Notes under the pieces: generated by a model
What the model was told of the DNA's origin: nothing
Database searches by the model: none
Seen by the model: the letters and a program-made list of their open reading frames with translations, nothing else
Source: Bacilli bacterium
Lineage (GTDB): Bacteria; Bacillota_I; Bacilli_A; ML615J-28; CAG-313
Assembly: GCA_017937305.1 (NCBI GenBank)
Contig: JAGBDV010000001.1
Span: forward strand, 1-64,000
Length of the DNA: 64,000 bases
Direction of reading: 5' to 3'
In this document: piece after piece, positions 24,059 through 32,456 of the stretch
How positions within the stretch are numbered: position 1 is the first letter of the stretch
Layout of the letters: the number at the start of each line of letters is the position of its first letter
Translations under genes and position numbers: made by a program

Positions 24059-24620
24059 TTATTTAATATTCCAATACCCTTTTGTTTTACCAATTCTTTC
24101 TAACATTCCTTTTTCTTTTAAACTATTTATAATATTATTAATTGTTCTTTTTGATTTACTTACCGCATCAGCAATTTCTTGAATTGTAATATTTGGATTT
24201 TCTTTTATTAAATTATAAACATTTTCTTCTACACATAATGATTCATTAGCGTAATCATTAGTGCAATTTGCGTTTAAATACGCTAATGCTTCTTCATCAA
24301 AATTAAAATTGATAACAACAAAATTATCACTAATTTCAAAATCTTCTTTTTTTTAAATATTGCATTATTCTTCGCATACCTCTACCAATATGTTCACCCA
24401 TATCTAAATCATTCATAATTTTCATTAGGTCCCTATTTCTAGGTAAAGATCTTGCTTTAAAAAATTCATCAGCTGATAATTCTTGAGGTAAACCACCATG
24501 TGTAACTAATTCAAACTTATCATCAATATTAATAGTATTAATTTCAATTAGACCTTCTGTTGATGGTTGAATGTATGAACGTATTCTATCAGCAATTATG
24601 TTTAAGATATTAACTGTAAA
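24059..24620 (-). pseudogene. RecG/AlbA_2-type ATP-binding regulator, truncated and frameshifted
   Basis: Conceptual translation gives LVTHGGLPQELSADEFFKAR, SLPRNRDLMKIMNDLDMGEH and IGRGMRRIMQYLKK, the signature of the HATPase_c_4 part of AlbA_2/RecG-like regulators. Then, in another frame, comes EDFEISDNFVVINFNFDEE and a winged-helix part (ITIQEIADAVSKSKRTINNI, LKEKGMLERIGKTKGYW) to the stop at 24059. The frame change falls in a run of A near 24346-24354. The first half of the family, including the AlbA_2 domain, is missing. This is a decayed gene of a type often found in genomic islands. Confidence 0.7.
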
Positions 24621-24892
24621 AAAAATATATTTTTATGAACATAATTTTTTACAGCTATCTTTATTTAAAACCATTAAAAGTCCTTCATGATTTAATATTA
24701 TCGACGGATAAAATCTAAACTAGAGAAGATTGTCAAATGATCCTATAGAAAGATTAAATTCTCAAATAGAAAAGATTAATATAAATGAGAATGATTATAC
24801 TAATTTATTTATATTTAAAAATAGAGATATTATTTTATCAATAAAGATGTAGCATTAAAAACATAGAAAAAAATAATAATTAAATATCTGGC
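24621..24892. other. Intergenic region with a weak plus-strand remnant
   Basis: No supported gene. A plus-strand frame at 24730-24852 (ending NLFIFKNRDIILSIKM) looks coding-like but has no ribosome site and only a TTG start; it is probably a gene remnant. Confidence 0.3.
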
Positions 24893-24930
24893 AAACAAAA
24901 AAAACACCCGTTTATGAAAACAGGTGTTTT
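24893..24930 (-). terminator. Terminator of the 24956-26330 gene group
   Basis: AAAACACC (24901-24908) pairs with GGTGTTTT (24923-24930), followed on the minus strand by a run of eight T. Confidence 0.85.
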
Positions 24931-24955
24931 ACACATAATTTTATACAGACCCCTT

Positions 24956-25501
24956 TTATTTACATAAATTTTTATGAGTAACACTACCAACTTTATATGC
25001 AAGAATGATCATTTCAATATCCTGCGGGCTATACACTCTATACTTAAAATAATAGTATAAACTATCAATAAAACTATCCAAAAAGGGAATATTATCTGAG
25101 TTATAATCAACATCTTCAAAAAGAAAAGATAAAACATACGATAAAGCAAATTTTTCATTTATAAAAACAAATTCTTCGGTTGGCGAATCAATAACCTGAA
25201 TGGGTCTTCTTCTTAACAACCAATATACTTCGTATGCTAATATCTTGTATTCATTTGTCTTCTTAATACCATGAAATGATTTCAATCTAGATATATCCGT
25301 AAAATAATCTAAAACTGCATGTATTAAAGCCAACTTATTCAATTTTAAACAATTTTTATAATTATCTTCAGTTGATTCAAAACTATCAATAAACTTTGAG
25401 ATTTGTTCTACAAAAGCGTTAAATCGTTCATTGACAACTTTTTCTGTAAACTCATTAATAATATCGTTATAATCAGAAAAAATACTTTTAATTTTATCCA
25501 T
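24956..25501 (-). CDS. Uncharacterised helical protein, 181 aa
   Basis: A mostly alpha-helical soluble protein without signal or TM. It contains LALIHAVLDYFTDISRLKSF, HGIKKTNEYKILAYEVYWLL and RRRPIQV, then FINEKFALSYVLSFLFEDVD. I have an impression of a widespread uncharacterised family with this R-x-SFH and LLRR-P pattern, but I cannot name it. It overlaps the upstream small membrane gene by 8 bases, so the two are co-translated, and it is the last gene before a strong terminator. Its place beside pseudogenes and a Gabija-like system is compatible with an accessory or defence role, which is only a guess. Confidence 0.6.
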   Translation of the reverse strand: MDKIKSIFSDYNDIINEFTEKVVNERFNAFVEQISKFIDSFESTEDNYKNCLKLNKLALIHAVLDYFTDISRLKSFHGIKKTNEYKILAYEVYWLLRRRPIQVIDSPTEEFVFINEKFALSYVLSFLFEDVDYNSDNIPFLDSFIDSLYYYFKYRVYSPQDIEMIILAYKVGSVTHKNLCK

Positions 25502-25778
25502 AATATCTAGTTTCGTTTTCTTTCATACTATTTATTTTTTTAATCATACATGAAGATTTTTTAATAAAAAAAGTATACATTATAGTTCTATCTTTATTAT
25601 TATGTTCTTTAGCGTGATTTATCAACTTATGTTCATTCACAACACGCATTTTTACTGCAACACTAGGAGTAAGTTCATTTTCTTTTTTTTCAACTCCAGC
25701 TAATTCATTAACTTTAAAAATTACAACCAAAATAGTAGAAATAAAAATAACTACTAATAATAAATATATATATACCAT
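25494..25778 (-). CDS. Small single-TM protein, 94 aa
   Basis: The N-terminus MVYIYLLLVVIFISTILVVI is one TM segment. A cytoplasmic basic tail follows (VAVKMRVVNEHKLINHAKEH, FFIKKSSCMIKKINSMKENE). I take the second ATG (25778), 8 bases after AAGGA. It overlaps the 181-residue gene and follows the four-TM gene by 36 bases, so the three probably form an operon. No family recognised. Confidence 0.55.
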   Translation of the reverse strand: MVYIYLLLVVIFISTILVVIFKVNELAGVEKKENELTPSVAVKMRVVNEHKLINHAKEHNNKDRTIMYTFFIKKSSCMIKKINSMKENETRYYG

Positions 25779-25814
25779 ATTCATAATCCTTTCAATTTTT
25801 CTCTTATTAGATAA

Positions 25815-26330
25815 CTAGTCACCTTTCTTAAAAGATAACAACACAAAATTTGTAATAGATAATATAATGACACTACATCCAAATACTATATTTACATTCA
25901 TCTGCGAATCTAAGAAAATACTATTAGGATTAGATATTAACAAAATATCATATATAATTGTAAGTGCAAACATTATAATTATATTCATAAAAGACACTAA
26001 AACCAATATTTTTTTTAATCCTTTAAAAATTTTTTCATACGAATCATCCCAAAATAATTCTAAAACAGCAGATAAAAATATTGATAAAGCTAAAGATAGG
26101 GTAGAATTTTCTGAAATTGTTTTAACTAATGCCCCATCAAAATTATTATATCTTATTACTGTAATAGCATATGATCCCAAAAAAAATATCAAAAATGAAA
26201 ATAACCATATCAATAAATATTTAAAAAATTTATAAATGTCAATTTTATAATTTGTTTTTTCTATTGATTGCTCACTTGTTTTATTCAAAATGTGCTTAAA
26301 AAATTTATTTTCCACTGCTACTAATCTCAC
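25815..26330 (-). CDS. Membrane protein with four TM segments, 171 aa
   Basis: Hydrophobic stretches lie at about 35-57 (LLIWLFSFLIFFLGSYAITV), 73-90 (STLSLALSIFLSAVLELFW), 105-128 (KILVLVSFMNIIIMFALTII) and 145-165 (VNIVFGCSVIILSITNFVLL). A short charged N-terminus begins at a GTG. I do not recognise it. First gene of a three-gene set with 25494-25778 and 24956-25501, closed by a strong terminator. Defence systems often pair a small membrane effector with a soluble sensor, so this set deserves a homologue search. Confidence 0.55.
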   Translation of the reverse strand: MRLVAVENKFFKHILNKTSEQSIEKTNYKIDIYKFFKYLLIWLFSFLIFFLGSYAITVIRYNNFDGALVKTISENSTLSLALSIFLSAVLELFWDDSYEKIFKGLKKILVLVSFMNIIIMFALTIIYDILLISNPNSIFLDSQMNVNIVFGCSVIILSITNFVLLSFKKGD

Positions 26331-26560
26331 TTTTTATAGAATATACTTATATTATTTTACCACATTCTTATTAATTTGTCAAATAGTATGAGCAATCATA
26401 AGTCATTATATTTAAATTAAACTATACTTTTCCTATATTATTATATGATTTAAATAATATATTATTTAAGAAAGTTTAAAATAATCATCTCAATTTATAA
26501 AAAACAAAACTATTATTAAAATTATATTTTTCTATATCACTTAAACTAAATTATAATGCT
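26331..26560. other. AT-rich intergenic region
   Basis: No gene or clear repeat seen between the membrane protein gene and the small peptide gene. Confidence 0.4.
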
Positions 26561-26686
26561 CTATAAGCAAAAAGAAGGTGCCTGCGGAACATAATCCAGA
26601 CCGGGAGCCGAACTATTCATATAAGAGAATTCTCCTATGATCAGCAGCATTAAAGCTTCAGTTATTTTTTTAACTATTGCTTTCAT
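26561..26686 (-). CDS. Small peptide with a near-perfect ribosome site, 41 aa
   Basis: AAGGAGGTG, a nine-base match to the anti-Shine-Dalgarno, stands 6 bases before the ATG at 26686. The peptide starts MKAIVKKITEALMLLIIGE, an amphipathic basic-then-hydrophobic segment, and ends in a polar Pro-rich tail SSAPGLDYVPQAPSFCL. The tail has unusually GC-rich codons for this genome. The shape (amphipathic leader plus short tail with a near-terminal Cys) is reminiscent of secreted signal peptide precursors, but no export or processing partner is nearby. Too short for homology by eye; likely translated, function unknown. Confidence 0.5.
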   Translation of the reverse strand: MKAIVKKITEALMLLIIGEFSYMNSSAPGLDYVPQAPSFCL

Positions 26687-26776
26687 ATGAACCACCTCCT
26701 TTTAACATTGAATAATTCCTTATTCATTATAATTATATCATATTTTGTATTTTTTTAAAATATAAATACATAAATT

Positions 26777-26974
26777 TCAAAATAATAATTTTTCTATAGG
26801 AACATTTAAAATTTCTAATAATTTCTCTATTTTATTTAAGTTAGGTAAACATATATCAGCTTCCCATTTATATATAGTTTGTCTGCTAACTCCTATTAAC
26901 TCAGCTAATTCTTCTTGACTAATTTTTTTGCTTTTTCTGATTGTTTCTAAATTAGAACTAAAATTAATTTTCAT
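26777..26974 (-). CDS. XRE-family (Cro/C1) HTH repressor, 65 aa
   Basis: A minimal HTH_3 protein: LETIRKSKKISQEELAELIG, VSRQTIYKWEADICLPNLNK and LEILNVPIEKLLF match the five-helix Cro/C1 fold, with Gln, Ser and Arg at the recognition helix. Its start overlaps the end of the upstream HExxH gene by 11 bases, so the two are translationally coupled. This resembles repressor/anti-repressor peptidase pairs of mobile elements, such as ImmR/ImmA of ICEBs1. It probably regulates the neighbouring island genes. Confidence 0.88.
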   Translation of the reverse strand: MKINFSSNLETIRKSKKISQEELAELIGVSRQTIYKWEADICLPNLNKIEKLLEILNVPIEKLLF

Positions 26975-27434
26975 ATAAATACTTTTTCATATACTCTTCC
27001 ACAAGTCTTTGAAACCTTTTATCTTCATACTTGAAATATATATTACGGTTTCTTAAATAATACTGACTAAAAGCAAAAACGTCAAGTTCAATTGCTTGTA
27101 ATGAATAATCATTATATTCATTTGAATTTACGTTAATATTAGCCGAAGATTTAGCTTGCGCTAGTTCTTCTTTCCATATTCTAGCAAATTTATCATCCAT
27201 TAAATTAGCCCAATAGATTTGAAATATATGCCTCATTTCATGAGTAATACATTTAGCCGATTCTAAAAAGTTATTTTCATATTTAATATTTATTACAATT
27301 TTAGATATAGGTTTTAGTATTAATCTACTATCATCAATTTCCAAGTTTTCGTACTCTATTGGTATTAAATCAATACCTAAGTATTCTGCTACTTCTTCTG
27401 ATAATTTTATTAATATATCTTTTATATCTTTCAT
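26964..27434 (-). CDS. HExxH zinc metallopeptidase-like protein coupled to XRE, 156 aa
   Basis: The motif CITHEMRHIFQIYWANLMDD (about 78-97) gives the zinc ligands His-Glu-x-x-His; downstream AIELDVFAFSQYYL supplies a candidate third ligand (Glu). The fold and size are like ImmA/IrrE or minimal gluzincin proteins. No signal peptide, so it acts in the cytoplasm. It overlaps the XRE gene. By analogy with ImmA it may cleave or control that repressor in response to a signal; the order here (peptidase first) is the reverse of ICEBs1. The analogy is inferred. Confidence 0.7.
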   Translation of the reverse strand: MKDIKDILIKLSEEVAEYLGIDLIPIEYENLEIDDSRLILKPISKIVINIKYENNFLESAKCITHEMRHIFQIYWANLMDDKFARIWKEELAQAKSSANINVNSNEYNDYSLQAIELDVFAFSQYYLRNRNIYFKYEDKRFQRLVEEYMKKYLYEN

Positions 27435-27609
27435 TTTTATATCCTCTATTAACTATTTGATAAAGAAAGTATATCATATAAATATTTTATGTTTCATTAA
27501 AAAAAGTAATAAGAATTATTAAAATTCTCCTTACACAATTGAGAAATCCCTATTGCAAATATTCAATTTTTAAAAATAATTATAAATAATGTAAAAAAGT
27601 TTTATATTA

Positions 27610-29157
27610 TTACTTTCTTAATAACGCAGATGATTTTTCTAATAATATTAATTCAAACTGCGTCCCGTGTATCCCGGAAGTATTGGAAAATGAAATATAT
27701 AAATTGTTTTTTGCACGAGAAAACGCAACAAATAATTTTCTTTTATACTCATCATCATATTTATATGGAGGTTGACTAAATACAACAAATACATTTTCTG
27801 CCTCTAACCCCTTTGACGAATGTATTGTCATTATCCTATTAGCATCTTCTCTTTTTATATAATGGTTTACGTGAACATCTTCGCATAATTGTGTAGACAA
27901 TTCAATTTTTATGGTTTCTGGTAAACTAACATCAAACATACTTAAAATTTTTATTAAATATTCAATAACATTTGACTCAAAATTTATTAATATATTATTT
28001 CTAATTTGTTCCTCTAATATAAAATTACTCAAATAAGTTCTGAAATCATCAATTCTATATGTTAATTTCGTATTCTTATTATCAAAATTATAATAAAAAA
28101 ACAATATTTCTTCAATTAAATCTAAGTATTCATCTTTAAAATCTTTATCTGCAATATCAATTGGTTTAGAATAAATGACATCCACACCTTTTTTTAACAA
28201 ATATTGATACCATAATAATGCATTATGGTTAGTTTCAAACAAAATCATAAAATTACCACTTATAGAACTCAATTCTTCGGAAGTTGGGAGTATATTAAAA
28301 TTTACTCGTGATTCATCTGAACCAGTGATAACATATTTATCATCTACTATTGAATTTGCAAACTCTAAAATACTTTTATGACATCTTACACTTACATTTA
28401 TTTTATATTCTGTATATCCTAAATTGCATAAATTATAGAATTGTTCTGGACGTGCCCCTCTAAATTGATATATTGATTGATTTTTATCACCAATTAAAAA
28501 GCAATTCAATTGACATTCATCAGCTAAAACCTTGATTAACATGTGTTGAAACTCATTTAAATCTTGAGCCTCATCTATATAAATACTAATATATTTATTT
28601 GATAAATATTCCTTCACTTCTGGTAAATTTCTAATCAAATAAATCGCAACTAAATAGTTTGCGAAAGATATCTCATATACACCATTTAAGAAATCATTCT
28701 TCCATTTATTTAAATAATTTTTATAGGCTACTTTATCATAATATTTAGTTCCATACTTCGTTATTTCTGAAGCTAAAGATTTCATCTCAGTCATCCTAAT
28801 TTTCAGTTTTTTAACGATATTTTTTCCGTTCCAATGTTTAATCAATCTGTTTTTATATGGATCAATTATTCCCATTAATACGAAAGAATCTATAGTGCCT
28901 ATATATGAATTAGAAATGTCACATTTTTGCTCCAATCTTTCTTCAAGTTGTTTAGAAGCTTCTTTAGTAAATGAGCAAGCTATTATACCTTGATTGAATT
29001 TAATATTAGACAATTCTTTTGATATTCTTTGAACTATTGTATATGTTTTTCCTGATCCTGGACCTGCAGATACAACAACTTTTTTTTCAGTTGAGTTGAT
29101 AATTAGCCCTTGTTGATAATCTAATTGTTCTTTTAATCTTTGATCAATATTATTCAT
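27610..29157 (-). CDS. gajB: Gabija-like GajB: UvrD/Rep-type SF1 helicase, 515 aa
   Basis: Superfamily 1 helicase motifs appear in order: Walker A AGPGSGKTYT (31-40), motif II YIDEAQDLNEFQ, motif III LIGDKNQSIYQFRGARPEQ, motif V IMTIHSSKGLEAENVFVVF and motif VI KLFVAFSRAKNNLYI. Length is close to GajB of Bacillus cereus and shorter than UvrD. It overlaps the upstream GajA-like gene by 8 bases, the canonical Gabija order. In Gabija, GajA and GajB form an antiphage complex that responds to nucleotide depletion and degrades DNA. The frame is intact, so the system is plausibly active. Confidence 0.88.
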   Translation of the reverse strand: MNNIDQRLKEQLDYQQGLIINSTEKKVVVSAGPGSGKTYTIVQRISKELSNIKFNQGIIACSFTKEASKQLEERLEQKCDISNSYIGTIDSFVLMGIIDPYKNRLIKHWNGKNIVKKLKIRMTEMKSLASEITKYGTKYYDKVAYKNYLNKWKNDFLNGVYEISFANYLVAIYLIRNLPEVKEYLSNKYISIYIDEAQDLNEFQHMLIKVLADECQLNCFLIGDKNQSIYQFRGARPEQFYNLCNLGYTEYKINVSVRCHKSILEFANSIVDDKYVITGSDESRVNFNILPTSEELSSISGNFMILFETNHNALLWYQYLLKKGVDVIYSKPIDIADKDFKDEYLDLIEEILFFYYNFDNKNTKLTYRIDDFRTYLSNFILEEQIRNNILINFESNVIEYLIKILSMFDVSLPETIKIELSTQLCEDVHVNHYIKREDANRIMTIHSSKGLEAENVFVVFSQPPYKYDDEYKRKLFVAFSRAKNNLYISFSNTSGIHGTQFELILLEKSSALLRK

Positions 29158-30832
29158 TCATAAACCCTACTAATATACTATTTTTATTGTCTTCATTTAT
29201 AGTAAGTTCAACTTTATTATCAACAATATATTTATGTAAGTTTTTTAATTTCGCTTCCTTCAAATAATTAAGATCTTCAACATTTTCAGCTTGTCCGATA
29301 AATTCTAAAAAATCTTTTTCAAATCCATCATGATGACATGATAGTAATACCCCATATTCTTTAAAAAGAGAGGTTATTTCTGTCATTTTTTCTTCTATTA
29401 AAGAATTACAAGTCTCATTTTCCTCATATTTAAAAATTTCTTTAGTTAATTCATTAATATTCAATATTTTACAAAGTCTTTCTTTTCCGCTTTCATCCAA
29501 ACAATTTAGCACTCTAGCAATACCCGCATATCTTCTTTGCTTTGGAAAAATATCATTATCAGTTTTAATTAACACTTTTATTCCTAATTTATTTAATATC
29601 TTTTTAGCTGGTGCAAAATCAATACCATATACACTAAAAATACCCATTTTGTTTTTCACTAAATAACTTTGAAAATTTTCATCTTTGATTGATAAAGCGT
29701 TATAGAAATATTTTTCACTATCACCTTCTACTAGCAATACTTTATCATAGAAGAAAATCTCGCTTATTTCTTCATTTAGCATGAAACCAAAAGCTTCATA
29801 GTCTTTTTCATCTATATTTAAAGTTTTACAAATAGTTTTTTTGTGTTTACCGTTATTAGTAGTGACAAATTTTAAAATTTGTCTCATTTTTCTATAATCA
29901 ATAATATAAGGTGAATGAGAAGTATAAATCATTTGATCTAAATTAAATTTCGATGTTAATTTAACATAACATTTTTGTAACAACGGATATAAATGATTTT
30001 CTGGTTCTTCGATAATCAATATTTTTTCTTTATCATCATTGTAAGAAATTCTTTGTAATAACATTGACAATGTCTTACTCTTTCCATCACCAATATTTAT
30101 GCTATCTTCTGTGCTTTTGACATATGGAATAATATCTAAAGATTTATATATATTTGAAATATCAACATCACTTTTAATTTTAAATTCAACATCTTCAAAT
30201 ATTTCGCCAAATCCTTCTTGATCATTAATTTCATTTGATAGCCCTGTTATATAATCATCATTTTGAATAGACACATTTAATTCTTCAACACTTTTCTTTA
30301 TTAAGGGATTAATCGTTTCGTTTCCATCTATACTTTTTTGTTGTCTAAGTTTAAAAAAATTTTTTTTATCTTTTTCAAAATCATAATTTGGATTTACATA
30401 AATTATATCTAAAACTTTGTCCAGTGGATTTGAAATATTTGTTGCAAAATCTTTTGAATCAAGTGACCCAATTTTGATATTTTCATTATAATAGTTAGTA
30501 TCTTCACAAAATACTGCATTATAAAATACACATATATAATCTTCATTATTTATTTTTTCAATGTGATGGCTTAAATGATTTTTATTTTCTAAACTTATAT
30601 TTTCTAATTTAATCTTCATATTAATAGTAATGTCTTCTTTATTGCAATTAGTTGAATCATTTATTGTTAATGGTATTCTCCTGATACTATAATCCAAAAC
30701 TTTTCTAATCGCATAACAAAAATTTGATTTTCCAGAATCATTTTTTCCAATTATTAAAAAATCTTCTTTCAAATTTTTTATGTCTATATCTAGCCCTCTA
30801 AAATTTTTTATTGTCACTTCTTGAATAAACAT
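29150..30832 (-). CDS. gajA: Gabija-like GajA: OLD-family ATPase/TOPRIM nuclease, 560 aa
   Basis: The N-terminal ABC-type ATPase shows Walker A IIGKNDSGKSNF (about 27-38) and Walker B ILIIEEPENHLYP, then an H-loop region MIYTSHSPYIIDY. The C-terminal TOPRIM nuclease shows VLLVEGDSEKYFYNAL with the catalytic Glu and LIKTDNDIF with the Asp pair. Size and domain order match GajA (about 578 aa). AAAGGAGAG precedes the ATG, and an extended -10 (TGGTATAAT, 30941-30949) lies about 110 bases upstream. Another OLD-plus-helicase pair is the alternative, but order, overlap and length favour Gabija. Confidence 0.88.
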   Translation of the reverse strand: MFIQEVTIKNFRGLDIDIKNLKEDFLIIGKNDSGKSNFCYAIRKVLDYSIRRIPLTINDSTNCNKEDITINMKIKLENISLENKNHLSHHIEKINNEDYICVFYNAVFCEDTNYYNENIKIGSLDSKDFATNISNPLDKVLDIIYVNPNYDFEKDKKNFFKLRQQKSIDGNETINPLIKKSVEELNVSIQNDDYITGLSNEINDQEGFGEIFEDVEFKIKSDVDISNIYKSLDIIPYVKSTEDSINIGDGKSKTLSMLLQRISYNDDKEKILIIEEPENHLYPLLQKCYVKLTSKFNLDQMIYTSHSPYIIDYRKMRQILKFVTTNNGKHKKTICKTLNIDEKDYEAFGFMLNEEISEIFFYDKVLLVEGDSEKYFYNALSIKDENFQSYLVKNKMGIFSVYGIDFAPAKKILNKLGIKVLIKTDNDIFPKQRRYAGIARVLNCLDESGKERLCKILNINELTKEIFKYEENETCNSLIEEKMTEITSLFKEYGVLLSCHHDGFEKDFLEFIGQAENVEDLNYLKEAKLKNLHKYIVDNKVELTINEDNKNSILVGFMNE

Positions 30833-30849
30833 TTTATCTCTCCTTTTTT

Positions 30850-31130
30850 ATTACTTGTTTAGTTAATAATTACATGATTACTTTTTTTAAAATTTAAAAT
30901 TAACTTTTTGTTTCTACATTTTTTGATTAATTGTAATAGAATTATACCATAATTTCATAAAAAAATATATAAAACAACATAAATTTGTTTTATCATTCTT
31001 TTTTTATAAAAGGAAATTTTAAATTTACTACAATATCCATTTTTTCCATTATAAATAATTTTTACTTAGTTTTTGTAGATTTTATAAGTTTTCCTATTTA
31101 AATGACAATAATAACATATGTATTTAAAAT
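30850..31130. other. AT-rich region upstream of gajA
   Basis: No gene seen; it contains the extended -10 element TGGTATAAT on the minus strand (30941-30949). Confidence 0.45.
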
Positions 31131-31173
31131 AAAAAAAGTAAGAAGAAATTTAAATAAAAATCTCTTCTTACTT
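31131..31173 (-). terminator. Terminator after the 31183 remnant
   Basis: AAGTAAGAAGA (31136-31146) pairs perfectly with TCTTCTTACTT (31163-31173); a T-run follows on the minus strand. It lies 10 bases after the stop of the remnant frame. Confidence 0.85.
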
Positions 31174-31182
31174 AATTAATTT

Positions 31183-31452
31183 TTATAAAGTTTTTATGTT
31201 CGACGCACTGAGGTTAAGACTAATTATGACCTTTACACTGTCTTTCCATACCCTATGTCTATAACCATCTTCTGTGATTATAAAAGTAGAATACCTGCAT
31301 TTATGCCTAAAATAGCCTATTTTTATAGTGTTTTCCTCTATTTTTGGTATGTAAGTTACATACTCCTCACATGTGTGTACACTATGTGATTGTAAGTTTT
31401 GTACTACAGATATACTATGGAGTTGACAATAAGTTATTAAAAATAGATATGC
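31183..31452 (-). pseudogene. Coding remnant, C-terminal part of an unknown protein
   Basis: A minus-strand frame of about 89 codons has coding-like content (VTYIPKIEENTIKIGYFRHK, YSTFIITEDGYRHRVWKDSV) and ends at a TAA 10 bases before a strong terminator. No ATG, GTG or TTG start lies at its beginning. It looks like the 3' end of a gene whose front was lost. The family is not recognised. The perfect repeat GTATGTAA-G-TTACATAC inside it may be coincidental. Confidence 0.35.
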
Positions 31453-31473
31453 TTATTTATTTGTTCAAAATAT

Positions 31474-31869
31474 TTATACTATATTCAAGTATTTTTTTCT
31501 TAAAACCCCTGCTTGATTTGCAGTAATATAACCTTCTACTTCTGCAACGTTAATATCGCTTTGTAATGTACAATAATAAATATCATAATGCGAAGTTTTA
31601 ATATTTCTATTAAACTTATCAATAGAATCTCTTAAAAAATCAGGAATATTAAATTCTAAATAATCTTTATTTACATTCTCTAAAGACATAATATATTCCA
31701 TTGATACTCCTAATGTATCAGCTATCTTTTTTATTGTTATGGCTTGAGATTTATAAATACTAGTTTTTCCACTACATAGATCTATTAATGTAGTTTTAGG
31801 AATTCTGCTTTCTTTTGAAAATCTATATATTGTATAATTACTATTTTTAATTAATTCTTGTAAATTCAT
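31474..31869 (-). CDS. XRE-family regulator with C-terminal extension, 131 aa
   Basis: The N-terminal HTH (about 1-60) reads MNLQELIKNSNYTIYRFSKE, RIPKTTLIDLCSGKTSIYKS and IKKIADTLGVSMEYIMSLE. The C-terminal 70 residues (FLRDSIDKFNRNI, YYCTLQSDINVAEVEGYITA, AGVLRKKYL) resemble a pattern seen in orphan regulators next to toxin-antitoxin or prophage genes. I take the ATG at 31869, 6 bases after GTGGTG. A consensus promoter with a palindrome in its spacer lies directly upstream, strongly suggesting autoregulation. Confidence 0.8.
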   Translation of the reverse strand: MNLQELIKNSNYTIYRFSKESRIPKTTLIDLCSGKTSIYKSQAITIKKIADTLGVSMEYIMSLENVNKDYLEFNIPDFLRDSIDKFNRNIKTSHYDIYYCTLQSDINVAEVEGYITANQAGVLRKKYLNIV

Positions 31870-31885
31870 ATTCATCACCACTATT

Positions 31886-31914
31886 ATTATATCGGAATTC
31901 CGACCTATTATCAA
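31886..31914 (-). promoter_or_regulatory. Promoter with embedded operator for the XRE gene
   Basis: TTGATA (31909-31914) and TATAAT (31886-31891) have a 17-base spacer. The spacer contains the perfect 12-bp palindrome TCGGAATTCCGA (31892-31903), a typical site for a repressor that blocks RNA polymerase. Confidence 0.8.
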
Positions 31915-32031
31915 GCATATTATAACAAATTAAACTTAATATATGTATAATTATTTAAATTTCAGTAATTCTTTTTATAAAATATCATCAATACATAATA
32001 CTTGTTTTAATTTTTTTGCATAATAGTATTA

Positions 32032-32061
32032 AAACCACCATTATTATAATAATGGTGGTTT
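32032..32061 (-). terminator. Perfect 30-base palindromic terminator of the feo operon
   Basis: Two 15-base arms (AAACCACCATTATTA and its complement) end 2 bases from the regulator stop; TTTT follows on the minus strand. Confidence 0.75.
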
Positions 32062-32063
32062 AA

Positions 32064-32423
32064 TTATTTTTCAATATACTTTTTAAAATAATCTAATAAT
32101 TCTTTAGTAATTACATGTTCTATACGACATGCATTATCCTCAGCTTCTTCATATGGAACACCAAGTTTTACTAATACTTTAGTAATAATTTCATGACGTT
32201 CATATATTTCATGTGCTTTAGCAAGTCCATTATCGGTAAAATTGATAATTAAATTATCAATAGTAATGTATCCTTTATCTTTTAAAAGATTAACAGCTCT
32301 TGATACACTTGCTCTAGAATAATTTAATTCATTTGCAATATCAATAGATCTAACTACATTTAATTTTGATTTTAATAATAGAATTGTTTCTAAGTACATT
32401 TCTTCTGATTCACGATATTTCAT
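32064..32423 (-). CDS. DtxR/MntR-family metal-dependent regulator, 119 aa
   Basis: The N-terminal winged helix is typical: YRESEEMYLETILLLKSKLN, RSIDIANELNYSRASVSRAV, LLKDKGYITIDNLIINFTDNG. The dimerisation/metal-binding domain follows: ERHEIITKVLVKLGVPYEEA and ACRIEHVITKELLDYFKKY, with the Glu, His, Cys and Glu-His ligands of the DtxR group. It lacks the C-terminal SH3-like domain, as in MntR-type members. I start at the ATG at 32423, 6 bases after AGGGTG. Last gene of the feo operon, so it is likely the iron-responsive repressor binding GTTAGC-N4-GCTAAC. Confidence 0.88.
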   Translation of the reverse strand: MKYRESEEMYLETILLLKSKLNVVRSIDIANELNYSRASVSRAVNLLKDKGYITIDNLIINFTDNGLAKAHEIYERHEIITKVLVKLGVPYEEAEDNACRIEHVITKELLDYFKKYIEK

Positions 32424-32456
32424 ATTTTTCACCCTAGTAACAATTTATCATAATAT

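Noticed and set aside
24730-24852. Plus-strand 40-codon frame
   Set aside because: Only a TTG start, no ribosome site and no recognisable product; treated as a remnant within an intergenic note.
31350-31375. Palindrome GTATGTAA-G-TTACATAC as an operator
   Set aside because: It falls inside a coding-like remnant, no promoter is adjacent and it does not recur, so I could not support a regulatory call.
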